DNA from: Microbacterium lacus
GTDB lineage: Bacteria > Actinomycetota > Actinomycetes > Actinomycetales > Microbacteriaceae
Assembly (NCBI RefSeq): GCF_039531105.1
Contig: NZ_BAAAPK010000001.1
Coordinates: 558,001-622,000 of the forward strand
Length of the DNA stretch: 64,000 nucleotides
Direction: 5' to 3'
Under the pieces are notes generated by a model, which was not told where the DNA came from, ran no database searches, and saw nothing but the letters and a program-made list of their open reading frames with translations. Below, in pieces: positions 43,637 to 51,531 of the stretch; position 1 is the first letter of the stretch; each line of letters opens with the position of its first letter. Position numbers and translations under genes: made by a program.

Positions 43637-44997
43637 GCACTTTCACCGTCATCAACCCCGCGACCGCCGAGCCGCTCCGGGAGGTCTCGCGGGCGAGCGT
43701 CGACGATGTCGACGCGGCGATCGCGCGCGCGGTGCGGGCGCAGCGCCACTGGGCCGCGCTCGCCCCGCTCGCCCGCGCCGATGCGATGCGCGCTTTCGCC
43801 CGGGTCGTCGAGGCGCACGTGGAGGAACTCGCGCTGCTCGAGGTCCGCAACTCGGGACACCCCATCTCGTCCGCGCGGTGGGAGGCCTCGCACGTCGCGC
43901 AGGTGCTGAATTACTACGCGGGATCGCCGGAGCGACTCATCGGGCAGCAGATCCCGGTCGCCGGCGGCATCGACGTCACGTTCCACGAGCCGTACGGCGT
44001 CGTCGGGATCATCGTGCCGTGGAACTTCCCGATGACGATCGCCGCCTGGGGGTTCGCCCCGGCACTCGCCGCGGGCAACGCCGTCGTGCTCAAGCCCGCC
44101 GAGCTCACTCCGCTCACCGCGATGCGGCTCGGCGAGCTCGCACTCGAGGCGGGTCTGCCGGAGGGTCTGTTCGAGGTCGTCACCGGCTCGGGATCCGTCG
44201 TCGGGCAGCGGTTCGTGTCGCACCACGACGTCCGCAAGGTCGTCTTCACCGGCTCGACCGAGGTCGGCACGGACGTCGCAGCCGGGTGTGCGCGTGCACT
44301 CAAGCCGGTCACCCTCGAGCTCGGCGGAAAGAGCGCGAACATCGTCTTCGCGGATGCCGACCTCGAGCGCGCGGCGGCATCGGCGCCGGGCGCTGTGTTC
44401 GACAACGCCGGGCAGGACTGCTGCGCCCGCAGCCGCATCCTCGTGCAGCGCGCGGTGTTCGACCGATTCCTCGAGCTCCTCGAACCTGCCGTGGCGGACT
44501 GGCGTGTCGGCGACCCGCTCTCGGAGGCGACTCAGATGGGCCCGCTCATCTCGGCCGCGCACCGCGACACCGTGACGCCGTTCGTGAAGCACTCCCGGGT
44601 CGCCTTCCGCGGCTCGGCGCCGAACGACCCCGGGTTCTGGTTCGCGCCGGCCGTCGTGATCCCCGACTCCCGCGAGGACCGTGTCGTTCGGCATGAGATC
44701 TTCGGACCGGTCGTTGCGGTGCTGCCCTTCGAGGACGAGGAGGACGCGATCGCGCTCGCGAACGACACGATCTACGGCCTCGCCGGTTCGATCTGGACCG
44801 AGAACCTCGGCCGTGGCGTGCGCGTGGCGCGCGGCGTCAAGAGCGGGGTGCTGTCGGTGAACTCCCACTCGTCCGTCCGCTACACGACCCCGTTCGGGGG
44901 CATGAAGGCGTCGGGGCTCGGCCGTGAGCTCGGACCCGACGCTGCCGAGCACTTCACCGAAACCAAGAACGTCTTCTTCGCCACGGATATGCCGTGA
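43633..44997 (+). CDS. NAD(P)-dependent aldehyde dehydrogenase
   Basis: The 454-residue protein shows the aldehyde dehydrogenase core: VVGIIVPWNFPMTIAAW near residues 123-139, KPAELTPLTAMRL, VFTGSTEVG, ELGGKSANIVF near 231-241 (general base Glu), and NAGQDCCARSR near 259-269 with the catalytic Cys. It would oxidise a gamma-glutamylated aldehyde to the acid before hydrolysis by the preceding enzyme. It is slightly shorter than the usual 480-500 residues. The GTG start overlaps the hydrolase stop, and the SDR gene follows after 40 bases. Confidence 0.92.
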   Translation: MSTFTVINPATAEPLREVSRASVDDVDAAIARAVRAQRHWAALAPLARADAMRAFARVVEAHVEELALLEVRNSGHPISSARWEASHVAQVLNYYAGSPERLIGQQIPVAGGIDVTFHEPYGVVGIIVPWNFPMTIAAWGFAPALAAGNAVVLKPAELTPLTAMRLGELALEAGLPEGLFEVVTGSGSVVGQRFVSHHDVRKVVFTGSTEVGTDVAAGCARALKPVTLELGGKSANIVFADADLERAAASAPGAVFDNAGQDCCARSRILVQRAVFDRFLELLEPAVADWRVGDPLSEATQMGPLISAAHRDTVTPFVKHSRVAFRGSAPNDPGFWFAPAVVIPDSREDRVVRHEIFGPVVAVLPFEDEEDAIALANDTIYGLAGSIWTENLGRGVRVARGVKSGVLSVNSHSSVRYTTPFGGMKASGLGRELGPDAAEHFTETKNVFFATDMP

Positions 44998-45037
44998 GCG
45001 GCATCCACCCCACCGCACAACCCAGGGAGCATCAGCA

Positions 45038-45817
45038 ATGACCGTCGATCTCACCCAGCGTCTGAAGGACCGCGTCGCCATCATCACCGGCGGTGCGAGC
45101 GGGATCGGCCTGGCGACCGCACGGCGCTTCGCCGCCGAAGGGGCATTCGTCGTGATCGCCGACCTCGACCCGGCGACGGGCGAGGCGGCGGCATCCGAGG
45201 TGGGGGGAGTCTTCCGCCGCGTGAACGTCGCGGACGAGGATCTCGTGAACGAGGTCTTCGACGGTGTCGCGGCCGAGTTCGGCCGCATCGACATCGCGTT
45301 CAACAACGCGGGGATCTCGCCCGCCGATGACGACTCGATCGAGACGACCGAGCTGCCGGCCTGGGATCGCGTGCAGGACGTGAACCTCAAGAGCGTGTAC
45401 CTCTGCTCGCGCGCGGCGCTGCGGCACATGGTGCCGGCCGGCAAGGGGTCGATCATCAACACGGCGTCCTTCGTGGCCCTGCTCGGGTCGGCGACGTCCC
45501 AGATCAGCTACACCGCGTCCAAGGGCGGCGTCCTGGCGATGACGCGCGAGCTCGGTGTGCAGTTCGCGCGGCAGGGCATCCGGGTCAACGCCCTGTGCCC
45601 GGGCCCGGTGAACACGCCGCTGCTGCAGGAGCTGTTCGCGAAGGACCCGGAGCGCGCGCAGCGCCGCCTCGTGCATGTGCCGATGGGCCGGTTCGCCGAA
45701 CCAGAGGAGCTCGCGGCATCGGTGGCGTTCCTGGCCTCGGACGACGCGTCCTTCATCACCGCGACCGCGTTCGTCGTGGACGGCGGCATCACGAACGCGT
45801 ACGTCACGCCGCTCTGA
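45038..45817 (+). CDS. Short-chain dehydrogenase/reductase (SDR, 3-oxoacyl-ACP reductase-like)
   Basis: The 259-residue classical SDR has the cofactor motif TGGASGIGLA near residues 17-26, an acidic residue after strand 2 (IADLDP) favouring NAD, FNNAGISP near 89-96, the catalytic Ser region NTASFVALLG, and YTASKGG near 156-162 with catalytic Tyr and Lys. In this cluster a dehydrogenase acting on an alcohol is expected if ethanolamine is gamma-glutamylated, because the product keeps a hydroxyl group. This role is inferred. The ATG follows AGGGAGCATCAGCA. The gene probably ends the catabolic operon. Confidence 0.9.
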   Translation: MTVDLTQRLKDRVAIITGGASGIGLATARRFAAEGAFVVIADLDPATGEAAASEVGGVFRRVNVADEDLVNEVFDGVAAEFGRIDIAFNNAGISPADDDSIETTELPAWDRVQDVNLKSVYLCSRAALRHMVPAGKGSIINTASFVALLGSATSQISYTASKGGVLAMTRELGVQFARQGIRVNALCPGPVNTPLLQELFAKDPERAQRRLVHVPMGRFAEPEELAASVAFLASDDASFITATAFVVDGGITNAYVTPL

Positions 45818-45828
45818 GGCCCGAACAT

Positions 45829-45914
45829 GTGCCGAACGACTGCTGCGCGGGACGAAAGTGAACTCCGCGGGACGAATGGACCGTCGCCCGTCCCAGCGAG
45901 CCGTCGTTCGGCAC
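45829..45914. promoter_or_regulatory. Repeat array upstream of the FCD regulator, probable operator region
   Basis: A perfect 12-base inverted repeat, GTGCCGAACGAC (45829-45840) and GTCGTTCGGCAC (45903-45914), brackets two direct repeats of CGCGGGACGAA (45846-45856 and 45866-45876, spaced 20 bases or two helical turns) and an inverted CGTCCC (45889-45894). This is strongly ordered for a 113-base gap. The likeliest reader is the GntR/FCD regulator starting at 45931, acting on its own gene. A looped transcript hairpin is an alternative. Confidence 0.5.
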
Positions 45915-45930
45915 GGTCAGGGCGGACGCC

Positions 45931-46647
45931 GTGAGCGAGGCGCCGCTCCGGGAGGTCCGCCGGGTGGTCTACCGGCCCCTCCGCGAAGGCAATGCGCTCG
46001 AGGACACCGTCGCCCGGCTCGTGCAGACCATCCGCCTCGGGGTCGTCGCCCCTGCGGAGTCGCTGCCGCCCGAGCGTGAGCTCGCGGCACTCTATGGCGT
46101 GAGCCGCGACACGGTGCGCGAGGCGATCCGCGAGCTCGCCGACACCGGCTTCCTCGTGCGGCGGCGTGGCCGATACGGGGGGACTTTCGTCGCCGACCCC
46201 TTGCCGCAGCCTCCGCCCCCGGGGGTCGTGCCGGTCGCGGAACTCGAAGACGTCCTGGGTCTCCGCCGGGTCGTCGAGGCGGGTGCCGCGCGCGAAGCGG
46301 CCGCCCGGACACTCGACCCGGAGACCCGCGCGCAGCTCTGGGAGCGGCACGAGGCGGCGACCGGCGCGAGCCCGGCCGACTACCGGCGCCTCGACACCCT
46401 CTTGCACCTCACGATCGCCGAGATCGCCGGCATCCCGTCGCTCGTGGAGATCGCAGCGGACAACCGGGCGCGGGTGAACGCGTGGCTCGACACGTTCCCG
46501 CTGCTGCCGCGCAACATCGAGCACTCGAACGCCCAGCACGAGACCATCGTCACGGCGATCCTCGCCGGGCGTCCCGAGGCGGCCGAGGCGGCGACGCTCG
46601 AGCATCTCGCGGGGTCGGAGGCGCTGCTGCGCGGGTTCCTCACCTGA
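45931..46647 (+). CDS. GntR-family regulator with FCD effector domain
   Basis: The 238-residue protein has a GntR winged helix with ESLPPERELAALYGVSRDTVREAIRELADTGFL near residues 43-75, cited for its key LPPERELA and VSRDTVREAI segments, and an all-helical FCD domain (about 90-235) that in relatives binds organic acids with metal-binding Asp and His residues. DYRRLDTLLHLTIAEIAG and NAQHETIVTAILAG are visible parts of that pocket. It probably regulates the amine-catabolic genes just upstream, sensing an intermediate. A GTG at 45931 is used; a conserved LRxVRR-like stretch follows it. Confidence 0.9.
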   Translation: MSEAPLREVRRVVYRPLREGNALEDTVARLVQTIRLGVVAPAESLPPERELAALYGVSRDTVREAIRELADTGFLVRRRGRYGGTFVADPLPQPPPPGVVPVAELEDVLGLRRVVEAGAAREAAARTLDPETRAQLWERHEAATGASPADYRRLDTLLHLTIAEIAGIPSLVEIAADNRARVNAWLDTFPLLPRNIEHSNAQHETIVTAILAGRPEAAEAATLEHLAGSEALLRGFLT

Positions 46648-46667
46648 GCCGTGGGTACGCTGAGCGG

Positions 46668-47042
46668 ATGCCGTCGCATAGCGATCCCGATCAGCCGGAG
46701 TTCCGAAACCCGTCCTTGAGTGACGCGCTCCAGACCCGGGACCTCGCGGCGGTCGCGTTCGCCCTCCGGCATGGGCCGACGGTGGTGCCGCTCCGGGCAG
46801 AGGACGACGAGGCCCTGACGACCACGGATCCCGCTACGGGGCAGGGTGTCCTGCTGCTCTTCAGCGACATCGCCTTCGCGCGCGCCGCGCTCCCGGGCCC
46901 GGTGGCCCTGCGCACCCCCGGCTGGCTGCGTGCGTTCCTGGACCTGTACGAAGGAGAGGTCACCACGGTGATCCTGGACGTCGCGGGCCCGCATCCGATG
47001 CGTGCCGCGGCACCCGACCTGCTCGCCGCCCTCGACGCCTGA
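46668..47042 (+). CDS. Hypothetical protein, possibly SseB-like
   Basis: The 124-residue protein is acidic and has no signal peptide or transmembrane segment. The arrangement LQTRDLAAVAFALRHGPTVVPLR followed by GVLLLFSDIAFARAALPG recalls the beta-alpha fold of SseB N-terminal domains, cited here for its VVPLR and LLLFSD strands. This similarity is weak and no conserved catalytic residue is seen. The ATG at 46668 has a GAGCGG spacing sequence. It lies alone between the FCD regulator and a large inverted repeat. Function unknown. Confidence 0.6.
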   Translation: MPSHSDPDQPEFRNPSLSDALQTRDLAAVAFALRHGPTVVPLRAEDDEALTTTDPATGQGVLLLFSDIAFARAALPGPVALRTPGWLRAFLDLYEGEVTTVILDVAGPHPMRAAAPDLLAALDA

Positions 47043-47049
47043 CGGCACC

Positions 47050-47113
47050 TCGCGAGAGGGCAGAAATGTAGGGTCCGCGCGGCGTGTCGCCCTACAGAAG
47101 TGCCCTCTCGCGA
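47050..47113. repeat. Compound inverted repeat (64 bases)
   Basis: Perfect 13-base arms, TCGCGAGAGGGCA (47050-47062) and TGCCCTCTCGCGA (47101-47113), enclose a second perfect pair, GTAGGG (47068-47073) and CCCTAC (47090-47095), with 5-base internal loops GAAAT/AGAAG and a 16-base GC-rich apex. The two stems form one long hairpin with a symmetric bulge. It begins 8 bases after a gene stop, so it could terminate transcription, but the bipartite form is closer to a repetitive extragenic palindrome or a miniature mobile element. Confidence 0.7.
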
Positions 47114-47160
47114 AGGGCAGGGAGCTCGACATCGGAAGCGGGATTTGGCACACTCGCCGG

Positions 47161-47265
47161 ATGGAATTCCTCATCGTCGGCCTCGTGTGCGCGGCGGGAC
47201 TCGTGATCCCGGTCGTGCTCGGCATGCGCGACAGCAGATACCGCCGCACCCACCGCGGCCGGTGA
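47161..47265 (+). CDS. Possible 34-residue membrane miniprotein
   Basis: A short frame starting ATG at 47161 encodes one hydrophobic helix (FLIVGLVCAAGLVIPVVLG, residues 3-21) and a basic tail (MRDSRYRRTHRGR). Positive residues on one side only fit a single-span membrane protein with the tail inside. The ribosome binding site is weak. It ends 8 bases before the convergent radA gene. No homologue is recalled; it may be a real small protein or chance. Confidence 0.42.
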   Translation: MEFLIVGLVCAAGLVIPVVLGMRDSRYRRTHRGR

Positions 47266-47273
47266 GCTGCGAC

Positions 47274-48641
47274 TCAGAACGTGGGGGCGTCCTCGCCCGG
47301 ACGGGACTTCGCCCGCCGGCGCACGTCGTTCAGCGCCCCGCGCAGCGTGAGGGACCGGTCATCGATCAGGTCGGCGTAGCCGAGACGTGTCGCCTCGCTC
47401 CGGCGCTGGGATGACTGGGTGACCCGTCGCACCTCGCCGGCCAGGCTCAGCTCGCCGATCGCGGCGAGACCCTGCGGTGTGGATTCGTTGCGGACCGAGC
47501 CGGCGACGGCGATCGCGATCGCGAGGTCGGCCGCGGGTTCGGTGAAGCGCACCCCGCCGACCGTCGAGACGTAGACGTCGAGGTTGGACGTCGTGATGCC
47601 CGCGCGCTTCTCGAGAACCGCGAGGACCATCGCCACGCGGGCGCCGTCCACACCGTTCACGATGCGACGCGGGTTCGGTGCCGCCGTGGCGATCGTGAGC
47701 GCCTGCACCTCTACCGGCAACGCACGCCGGCCCTCGAGCGCGATCGCCACGCACGTGCCGGGCTCGACGCTGCCGTGCCCGAGGAAGAGCGCGCTCGGGT
47801 CGGCGACCTCGGCGATGCCCGAGCCGGTCATGTCGAAGCACCCGACCTCATCGGTCGGCCCGAAACGGTTCTTGAGGGCTCGGACGAACCGCAGCGACGT
47901 CTGTCGGTCGCCCTCGAACTGGCAGACGACGTCGACGAGGTGCTCGAGCACGCGGGGACCGGCGATCGTGCCGTCTTTCGTGACGTGCCCCACGATGATC
48001 ACGGGGAGACCGCGTTCCTTCGCGACGCGGATGAGCGTCGAGGCCACTTCGCGCACCTGGCTCGGGTGGCCGGCCATGCCGTCGGAGAGGGCGGAGGACA
48101 CGGTCTGCACGGAGTCGACGATCAGCAGCTCGGGCCGGACCTCGTCCACGTGCCCGAGGATCGTCGCGAGGTCGGTCTCGGCCGCGATGTAGAGCTCGTC
48201 GTGCAGCGCCCCCGTGCGCTCGGCCCGAAGGCGCACTTGCGCGGTCGATTCCTCCGCGCTCGCGTACAGCACGCGCCGCCCGGACCGCGCACTCTGCGCT
48301 GCGACCTCGAGCAACAGGGTCGACTTGCCGACCCCCGGCTCGCCGGAGAGCAGGATCGCCGCGCCGGGCACGAGACCGCCGCCCAGGACGCGGTCGAACT
48401 CCCCGACTCCTGTCGTGCGCCGCGGCGCGTCCCTCGTGTCGATCGCGGTGATCGGGCGGGCTACGCGCTCGGCGCTCGGCGCGACCGGAACCATGGCGCG
48501 CACCAGGCCGGTCTGCTCTGCGGCCTCGACCACGGTGCCCCACTGCTGGCACTCGCCGCAGCGGCCGACCCACTTGGGTGCCGTCCACCCGCATTCCGTG
48601 CACTTGTAGGGCGCGGGTGCGGAGGTGCGTCGGGTCGCCAT
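47274..48641 (-). CDS. radA: DNA repair protein RadA (Sms)
   Basis: The 455-residue protein promotes branch migration in recombination repair. It has a C4 zinc finger (C14, C17, C28, C31), the RecA-like ATPase with Walker A GEPGVGKS at about 100-107, the RadA-specific LKNRFG motif (KNRFGPTDEVGCF), and a C-terminal Lon-like domain containing DVYVSTVGGVRFTEPAADL. The ATG at 48641 was chosen because the zinc finger begins 13 residues later; the frame remains open for 17 more codons without conserved sequence. It is convergent with the small frame at 47161 and divergent from the SRPBCC gene. Confidence 0.97.
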   Translation of the reverse strand: MATRRTSAPAPYKCTECGWTAPKWVGRCGECQQWGTVVEAAEQTGLVRAMVPVAPSAERVARPITAIDTRDAPRRTTGVGEFDRVLGGGLVPGAAILLSGEPGVGKSTLLLEVAAQSARSGRRVLYASAEESTAQVRLRAERTGALHDELYIAAETDLATILGHVDEVRPELLIVDSVQTVSSALSDGMAGHPSQVREVASTLIRVAKERGLPVIIVGHVTKDGTIAGPRVLEHLVDVVCQFEGDRQTSLRFVRALKNRFGPTDEVGCFDMTGSGIAEVADPSALFLGHGSVEPGTCVAIALEGRRALPVEVQALTIATAAPNPRRIVNGVDGARVAMVLAVLEKRAGITTSNLDVYVSTVGGVRFTEPAADLAIAIAVAGSVRNESTPQGLAAIGELSLAGEVRRVTQSSQRRSEATRLGYADLIDDRSLTLRGALNDVRRRAKSRPGEDAPTF

Positions 48642-48671
48642 GAGCCCAGGGTAGGCGGCACCTCCGACAGA

Positions 48672-48695
48672 CGGATGCCGCACCCGCGGCATCCG
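48672..48695. repeat. GGATGCC hairpin in a divergent gap
   Basis: CGGATGCCGC (48672-48681) faces GCGGCATCCG (48686-48695) around ACCC. It lies between the divergent radA and SRPBCC genes, where no terminator is expected, unlike the similar hairpin after clpC. Confidence 0.65.
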
Positions 48696-48726
48696 CCCGA
48701 GTCGGGTCCCGTCCTAAGCTGTCGGT

Positions 48727-49236
48727 ATGCGCGTCGACTCCGCCCACCGCCGAATCGCAGCCCTGCCGGAAGAGGTCTTCCGTGCGTTCCGGGACCCCGG
48801 TCTGCTTGCCGCGTGGCTTCCGCCCGAGGGGATGCACGCGCACCTCGAGCAGTTCGACCTCCGCGCGGGCGGCGGATTCCGCTCCGTGCTGACGTACGAG
48901 ACGCACGATGCGCCCGGCAAGTACTCGGCGCACAGCGATGTGACAGAGACCAAGATCCTCGAGATGGACGCCCCGCACAAGATCGTCTGGTCGGTGCGGT
49001 TCCCGTCGGAGGATCCGTCGTTCGCGGGCACGATGTTCATGGAATGGACGTTCGAGGCCGTGCTGTCCGACGACCCCGAGCAGACCCCCGGCTCGCAGGT
49101 CCACGCCGATCTCGGCACGCTCGTCACCGTGCAGGCGAAGGATGTCCCGCCGGGGATCGACGCCGCGGAACACGTCGCCGGGCTCGAGTCATCGTTGCGC
49201 AAGCTCGCCGGGCTGTTCGAGCACCGCGCGCGCTGA
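48727..49236 (+). CDS. SRPBCC / AHSA1-type START-like domain protein
   Basis: The 169-residue protein has the helix-grip fold typical of AHSA1-like proteins: VFRAFRDPGLLAAWLPPEGM near residues 19-38, FDLRAGGGFRSVLTYE near 44-59, KILEMDAPHKIVWSVRF near 78-94, and the closing helix AAEHVAGLESSLRKLAGLF. These proteins bind hydrophobic ligands; no specific ligand is known for this branch. The ATG start has its -10-like TAAGCT in GTCCTAAGCTGTCGG a few bases upstream, implying a short leader. It converges on a serine hydrolase gene. Confidence 0.88.
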   Translation: MRVDSAHRRIAALPEEVFRAFRDPGLLAAWLPPEGMHAHLEQFDLRAGGGFRSVLTYETHDAPGKYSAHSDVTETKILEMDAPHKIVWSVRFPSEDPSFAGTMFMEWTFEAVLSDDPEQTPGSQVHADLGTLVTVQAKDVPPGIDAAEHVAGLESSLRKLAGLFEHRAR

Positions 49237-49249
49237 CCCCGGCGACGGG

Positions 49250-50422
49250 CTACTGCCCGAGCGCGGCGATGAGCCCCGCTTGCACGGCGGGAGCCGGGTT
49301 CCCTCCGTCGTCGGGAAGGCCGGCGTCACTGTTCACGATCACGATCACGGTCGTGTCCGTGTCGTAGTTGTGGAAGAGCGCGGTGTTGTAGCCCGGGATC
49401 TCGCCGGTGTGACCCCACCAGCCGTTGCGATTTCCGATGCCGATCCCGTACCCCGCCGTCTCGGTGTTCGGCGGCGGTGAGGTGAGGATCGACTCGCGGC
49501 GGACATCCTGCATGGCGGGGGAGAGCACTCCTTCGCCCGTGAAGAGCGCGTGCGCCCACTTCTCCAGGTCGTCGATCGTCGAGATGACCTCGCCCGCCGC
49601 GTACATGTAGGACGGGTCCCAGTCGGTCGCGACGGCGAGGGTGCCGTCCGGCTGCCCCTGGTCGGTGACACCGGACATGTGCGGCGAGCCGATGCCCTCG
49701 TAGTCCCCCGGGAAGACCGTCGCGTCCATCCCGAGCGGATCGAAGAGGCGCTCCTGGTAGACCTGTTCGATCGGCTGTCCGGTGACCTGCTCGATGATCA
49801 TCCCGAGGATCACATAGTTCGTGTTCGAGTACTGCCATCCCTCGCCGGGCGCGAACGGCACCGGCAGCTCCTTGGCGATGTCCAGGACCTGCTGCGGGGT
49901 GTAGTGGGTGGCGGGGTCGCTGAAGTACTGGTCCTGCCAGCCTTGGTACAGCGAGTACGACGGGATGCCGCTCGTCATGTCCGCGACCTGCTGGATCGTC
50001 GCCGTGCCGTTGGGGGCGTCCGGGACGTACTGGGCGACGGGATCGTCGAGGCTGATGAGCCCCTCGTCCACCAGCTGCAGCAGGATCGTTCCCGTCATGG
50101 TCTTCGTGACGCTGCCGATGCGTGCGAGGTCGGTCGCCGTCGGCGGCTCGTCGGTGTCGGGACCTGCGCCGCCCGATGTCCCGGTCCACGTGCCGTCCGG
50201 CGTGATGACCCGGGCGATCACGCCGGGGAACCCGGCGAGGGCGCGCGTTTCATCCAGGACGGCCTGCAGAGCGGCCTGGGTGTCGGCCGCGATCCCCGCT
50301 TCCGCGGTCGGACTGGACGTGGCCGCCGGATCGGATGCCGACGAGCTGCATCCGGCCAGGGCGAGCGCGCTCACCAGGACGGCGGTCGCGATGGCGCGGC
50401 GAACGTGGGGACGATCGTTCAT
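49250..50422 (-). CDS. Secreted serine hydrolase lipoprotein (beta-lactamase/transpeptidase class C-like)
   Basis: The 390-residue protein has a lipobox ALAGC with Cys at residue 25, and a penicillin-binding-like fold with the nucleophile motif SVTK at 104-107, Y-S-N in WQYSNTNYVILG near residues 192-203, and HTG in WWGHTGEIPGYN. These are the three class C/D-alanyl-D-alanine carboxypeptidase motifs. It may trim cell-wall peptides or hydrolyse D-amino esters on the cell surface. The start at 50422 has the basic signal sequence MNDRPHVRRA directly after it. The 106-base gap to ldh likely contains its promoter; CATACT on the minus strand at 50462-50467 resembles a -10 box. Confidence 0.88.
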   Translation of the reverse strand: MNDRPHVRRAIATAVLVSALALAGCSSSASDPAATSSPTAEAGIAADTQAALQAVLDETRALAGFPGVIARVITPDGTWTGTSGGAGPDTDEPPTATDLARIGSVTKTMTGTILLQLVDEGLISLDDPVAQYVPDAPNGTATIQQVADMTSGIPSYSLYQGWQDQYFSDPATHYTPQQVLDIAKELPVPFAPGEGWQYSNTNYVILGMIIEQVTGQPIEQVYQERLFDPLGMDATVFPGDYEGIGSPHMSGVTDQGQPDGTLAVATDWDPSYMYAAGEVISTIDDLEKWAHALFTGEGVLSPAMQDVRRESILTSPPPNTETAGYGIGIGNRNGWWGHTGEIPGYNTALFHNYDTDTTVIVIVNSDAGLPDDGGNPAPAVQAGLIAALGQ

Positions 50423-50528
50423 GATGACTCCGCAGGGCGAGGGAGTAGTTCGGGTAGCGCAAGTATGGCCGAGGATTCGGCTGCGCGGGAGGGGTCGTGG
50501 GTAACGATTTCGCCCCGACGCGCCGGGC

Positions 50529-51479
50529 TCAGCGCAGCGAGGCCGCGACCTCGCGCAGCGCGTCGGCGGACCGGCGCATGAGGCCGAGCTCGCTCGGCGA
50601 GTACGGCGTCTGCGGGATCGGGTGCGCGCCCGCGGCGTTCACGACCGACGGCACCGAGAGGGCGACCCCGTCGATGCCGTGGTAGTCGTGCAGCACTGTG
50701 CTCACCGGCATCACGGCGTGCTCGTCGTGCAGGATCGCCTCGACGATCCGCGCGCTGGAAAGGCCGATCGCGTAGTTCGTGGCGCCCTTGCCCTGGATGA
50801 CCTTGTACGCGGCATCCCGGACGTCGACGGCGATCGCGTCGAGTTCGTCGACGGTCATCCGCGGGTGCCCTTCGCTCTCCCATTCCAGGATCGGCACGGT
50901 CCCGACCGTTGCGGTCGACCACAGCGGGAACTCGGTGTCGCCGTGCTCGCCGACGATGTAGGCGTGCACGCTCGCGCGGGAGACTCCGGCGCGCTCGGCG
51001 AGCCGCCAGCGCAGGCGGGAGGTGTCCAGGACGGTGCCGGACGCGAAGATCCGCTCCGGCGGGAGGCCGGTCTGCTCCTGCGCGAGGACCGTCAGCACGT
51101 CGCACGGGTTGGTCACGATCACGTAGATCGCGTTCGGGGCGACCTCGAGCAGCTGCGGCATCATCGTCTTCAGGATGCCCGCGTTCACGCCCGCGAGTTC
51201 GATGCGGGTCTGGCCCGGGTTCTGCTTCGCGCCGGCGGTGATCACCACGACGTGGGATCCCTCGACCACCGAGATGTCGCTGCCGCCGACGATGTCGCTC
51301 GACCCCGTGAACTGCGTGCCGTGCGCGAGGTCGAGCACCTCGGCCTCCACCTTCGCCGTGGCGATGTCGTAGAGCGCGACGTGCCGTGCTGAGCCGCGGA
51401 TCAGTGCGGCGTACGCGGTGCTCGCGCCGACGCTCCCCGCTCCGACGACGGTGAGCTTCGAGTTCTCGATGACGGTCAT
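50529..51479 (-). CDS. ldh: L-lactate dehydrogenase
   Basis: The 316-residue enzyme reduces pyruvate to L-lactate with NADH. It has the dinucleotide motif VVGAGSVGAS near residues 11-20, the acidic LYDIATAKVEAEVLDL region, GAKQNPGQTRIEL (mobile loop with the catalytic Arg), IVTNPCDVLT, and the proton-relay His in VGEHGDTEFP near 178-187. The Gln in the 102-type position (NPGQTR) favours lactate over malate. The ATG at 51479 was chosen because the Rossmann strand begins shortly after. An MFS gene on the same strand ends 53 bases upstream. Confidence 0.95.
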   Translation of the reverse strand: MTVIENSKLTVVGAGSVGASTAYAALIRGSARHVALYDIATAKVEAEVLDLAHGTQFTGSSDIVGGSDISVVEGSHVVVITAGAKQNPGQTRIELAGVNAGILKTMMPQLLEVAPNAIYVIVTNPCDVLTVLAQEQTGLPPERIFASGTVLDTSRLRWRLAERAGVSRASVHAYIVGEHGDTEFPLWSTATVGTVPILEWESEGHPRMTVDELDAIAVDVRDAAYKVIQGKGATNYAIGLSSARIVEAILHDEHAVMPVSTVLHDYHGIDGVALSVPSVVNAAGAHPIPQTPYSPSELGLMRRSADALREVAASLR

Positions 51480-51531
51480 GCGACCAGTGTGGCAGGACGC
51501 GCACCGACCGGCACGGGTGGGGTCGCCGTGA

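Noticed and set aside
39791..44997. Standard Puu putrescine pathway
   Set aside because: A PuuB-type FAD oxidase is absent, the permease resembles the ethanolamine branch, and an SDR is present. Polyamine use is not excluded but is less favoured.
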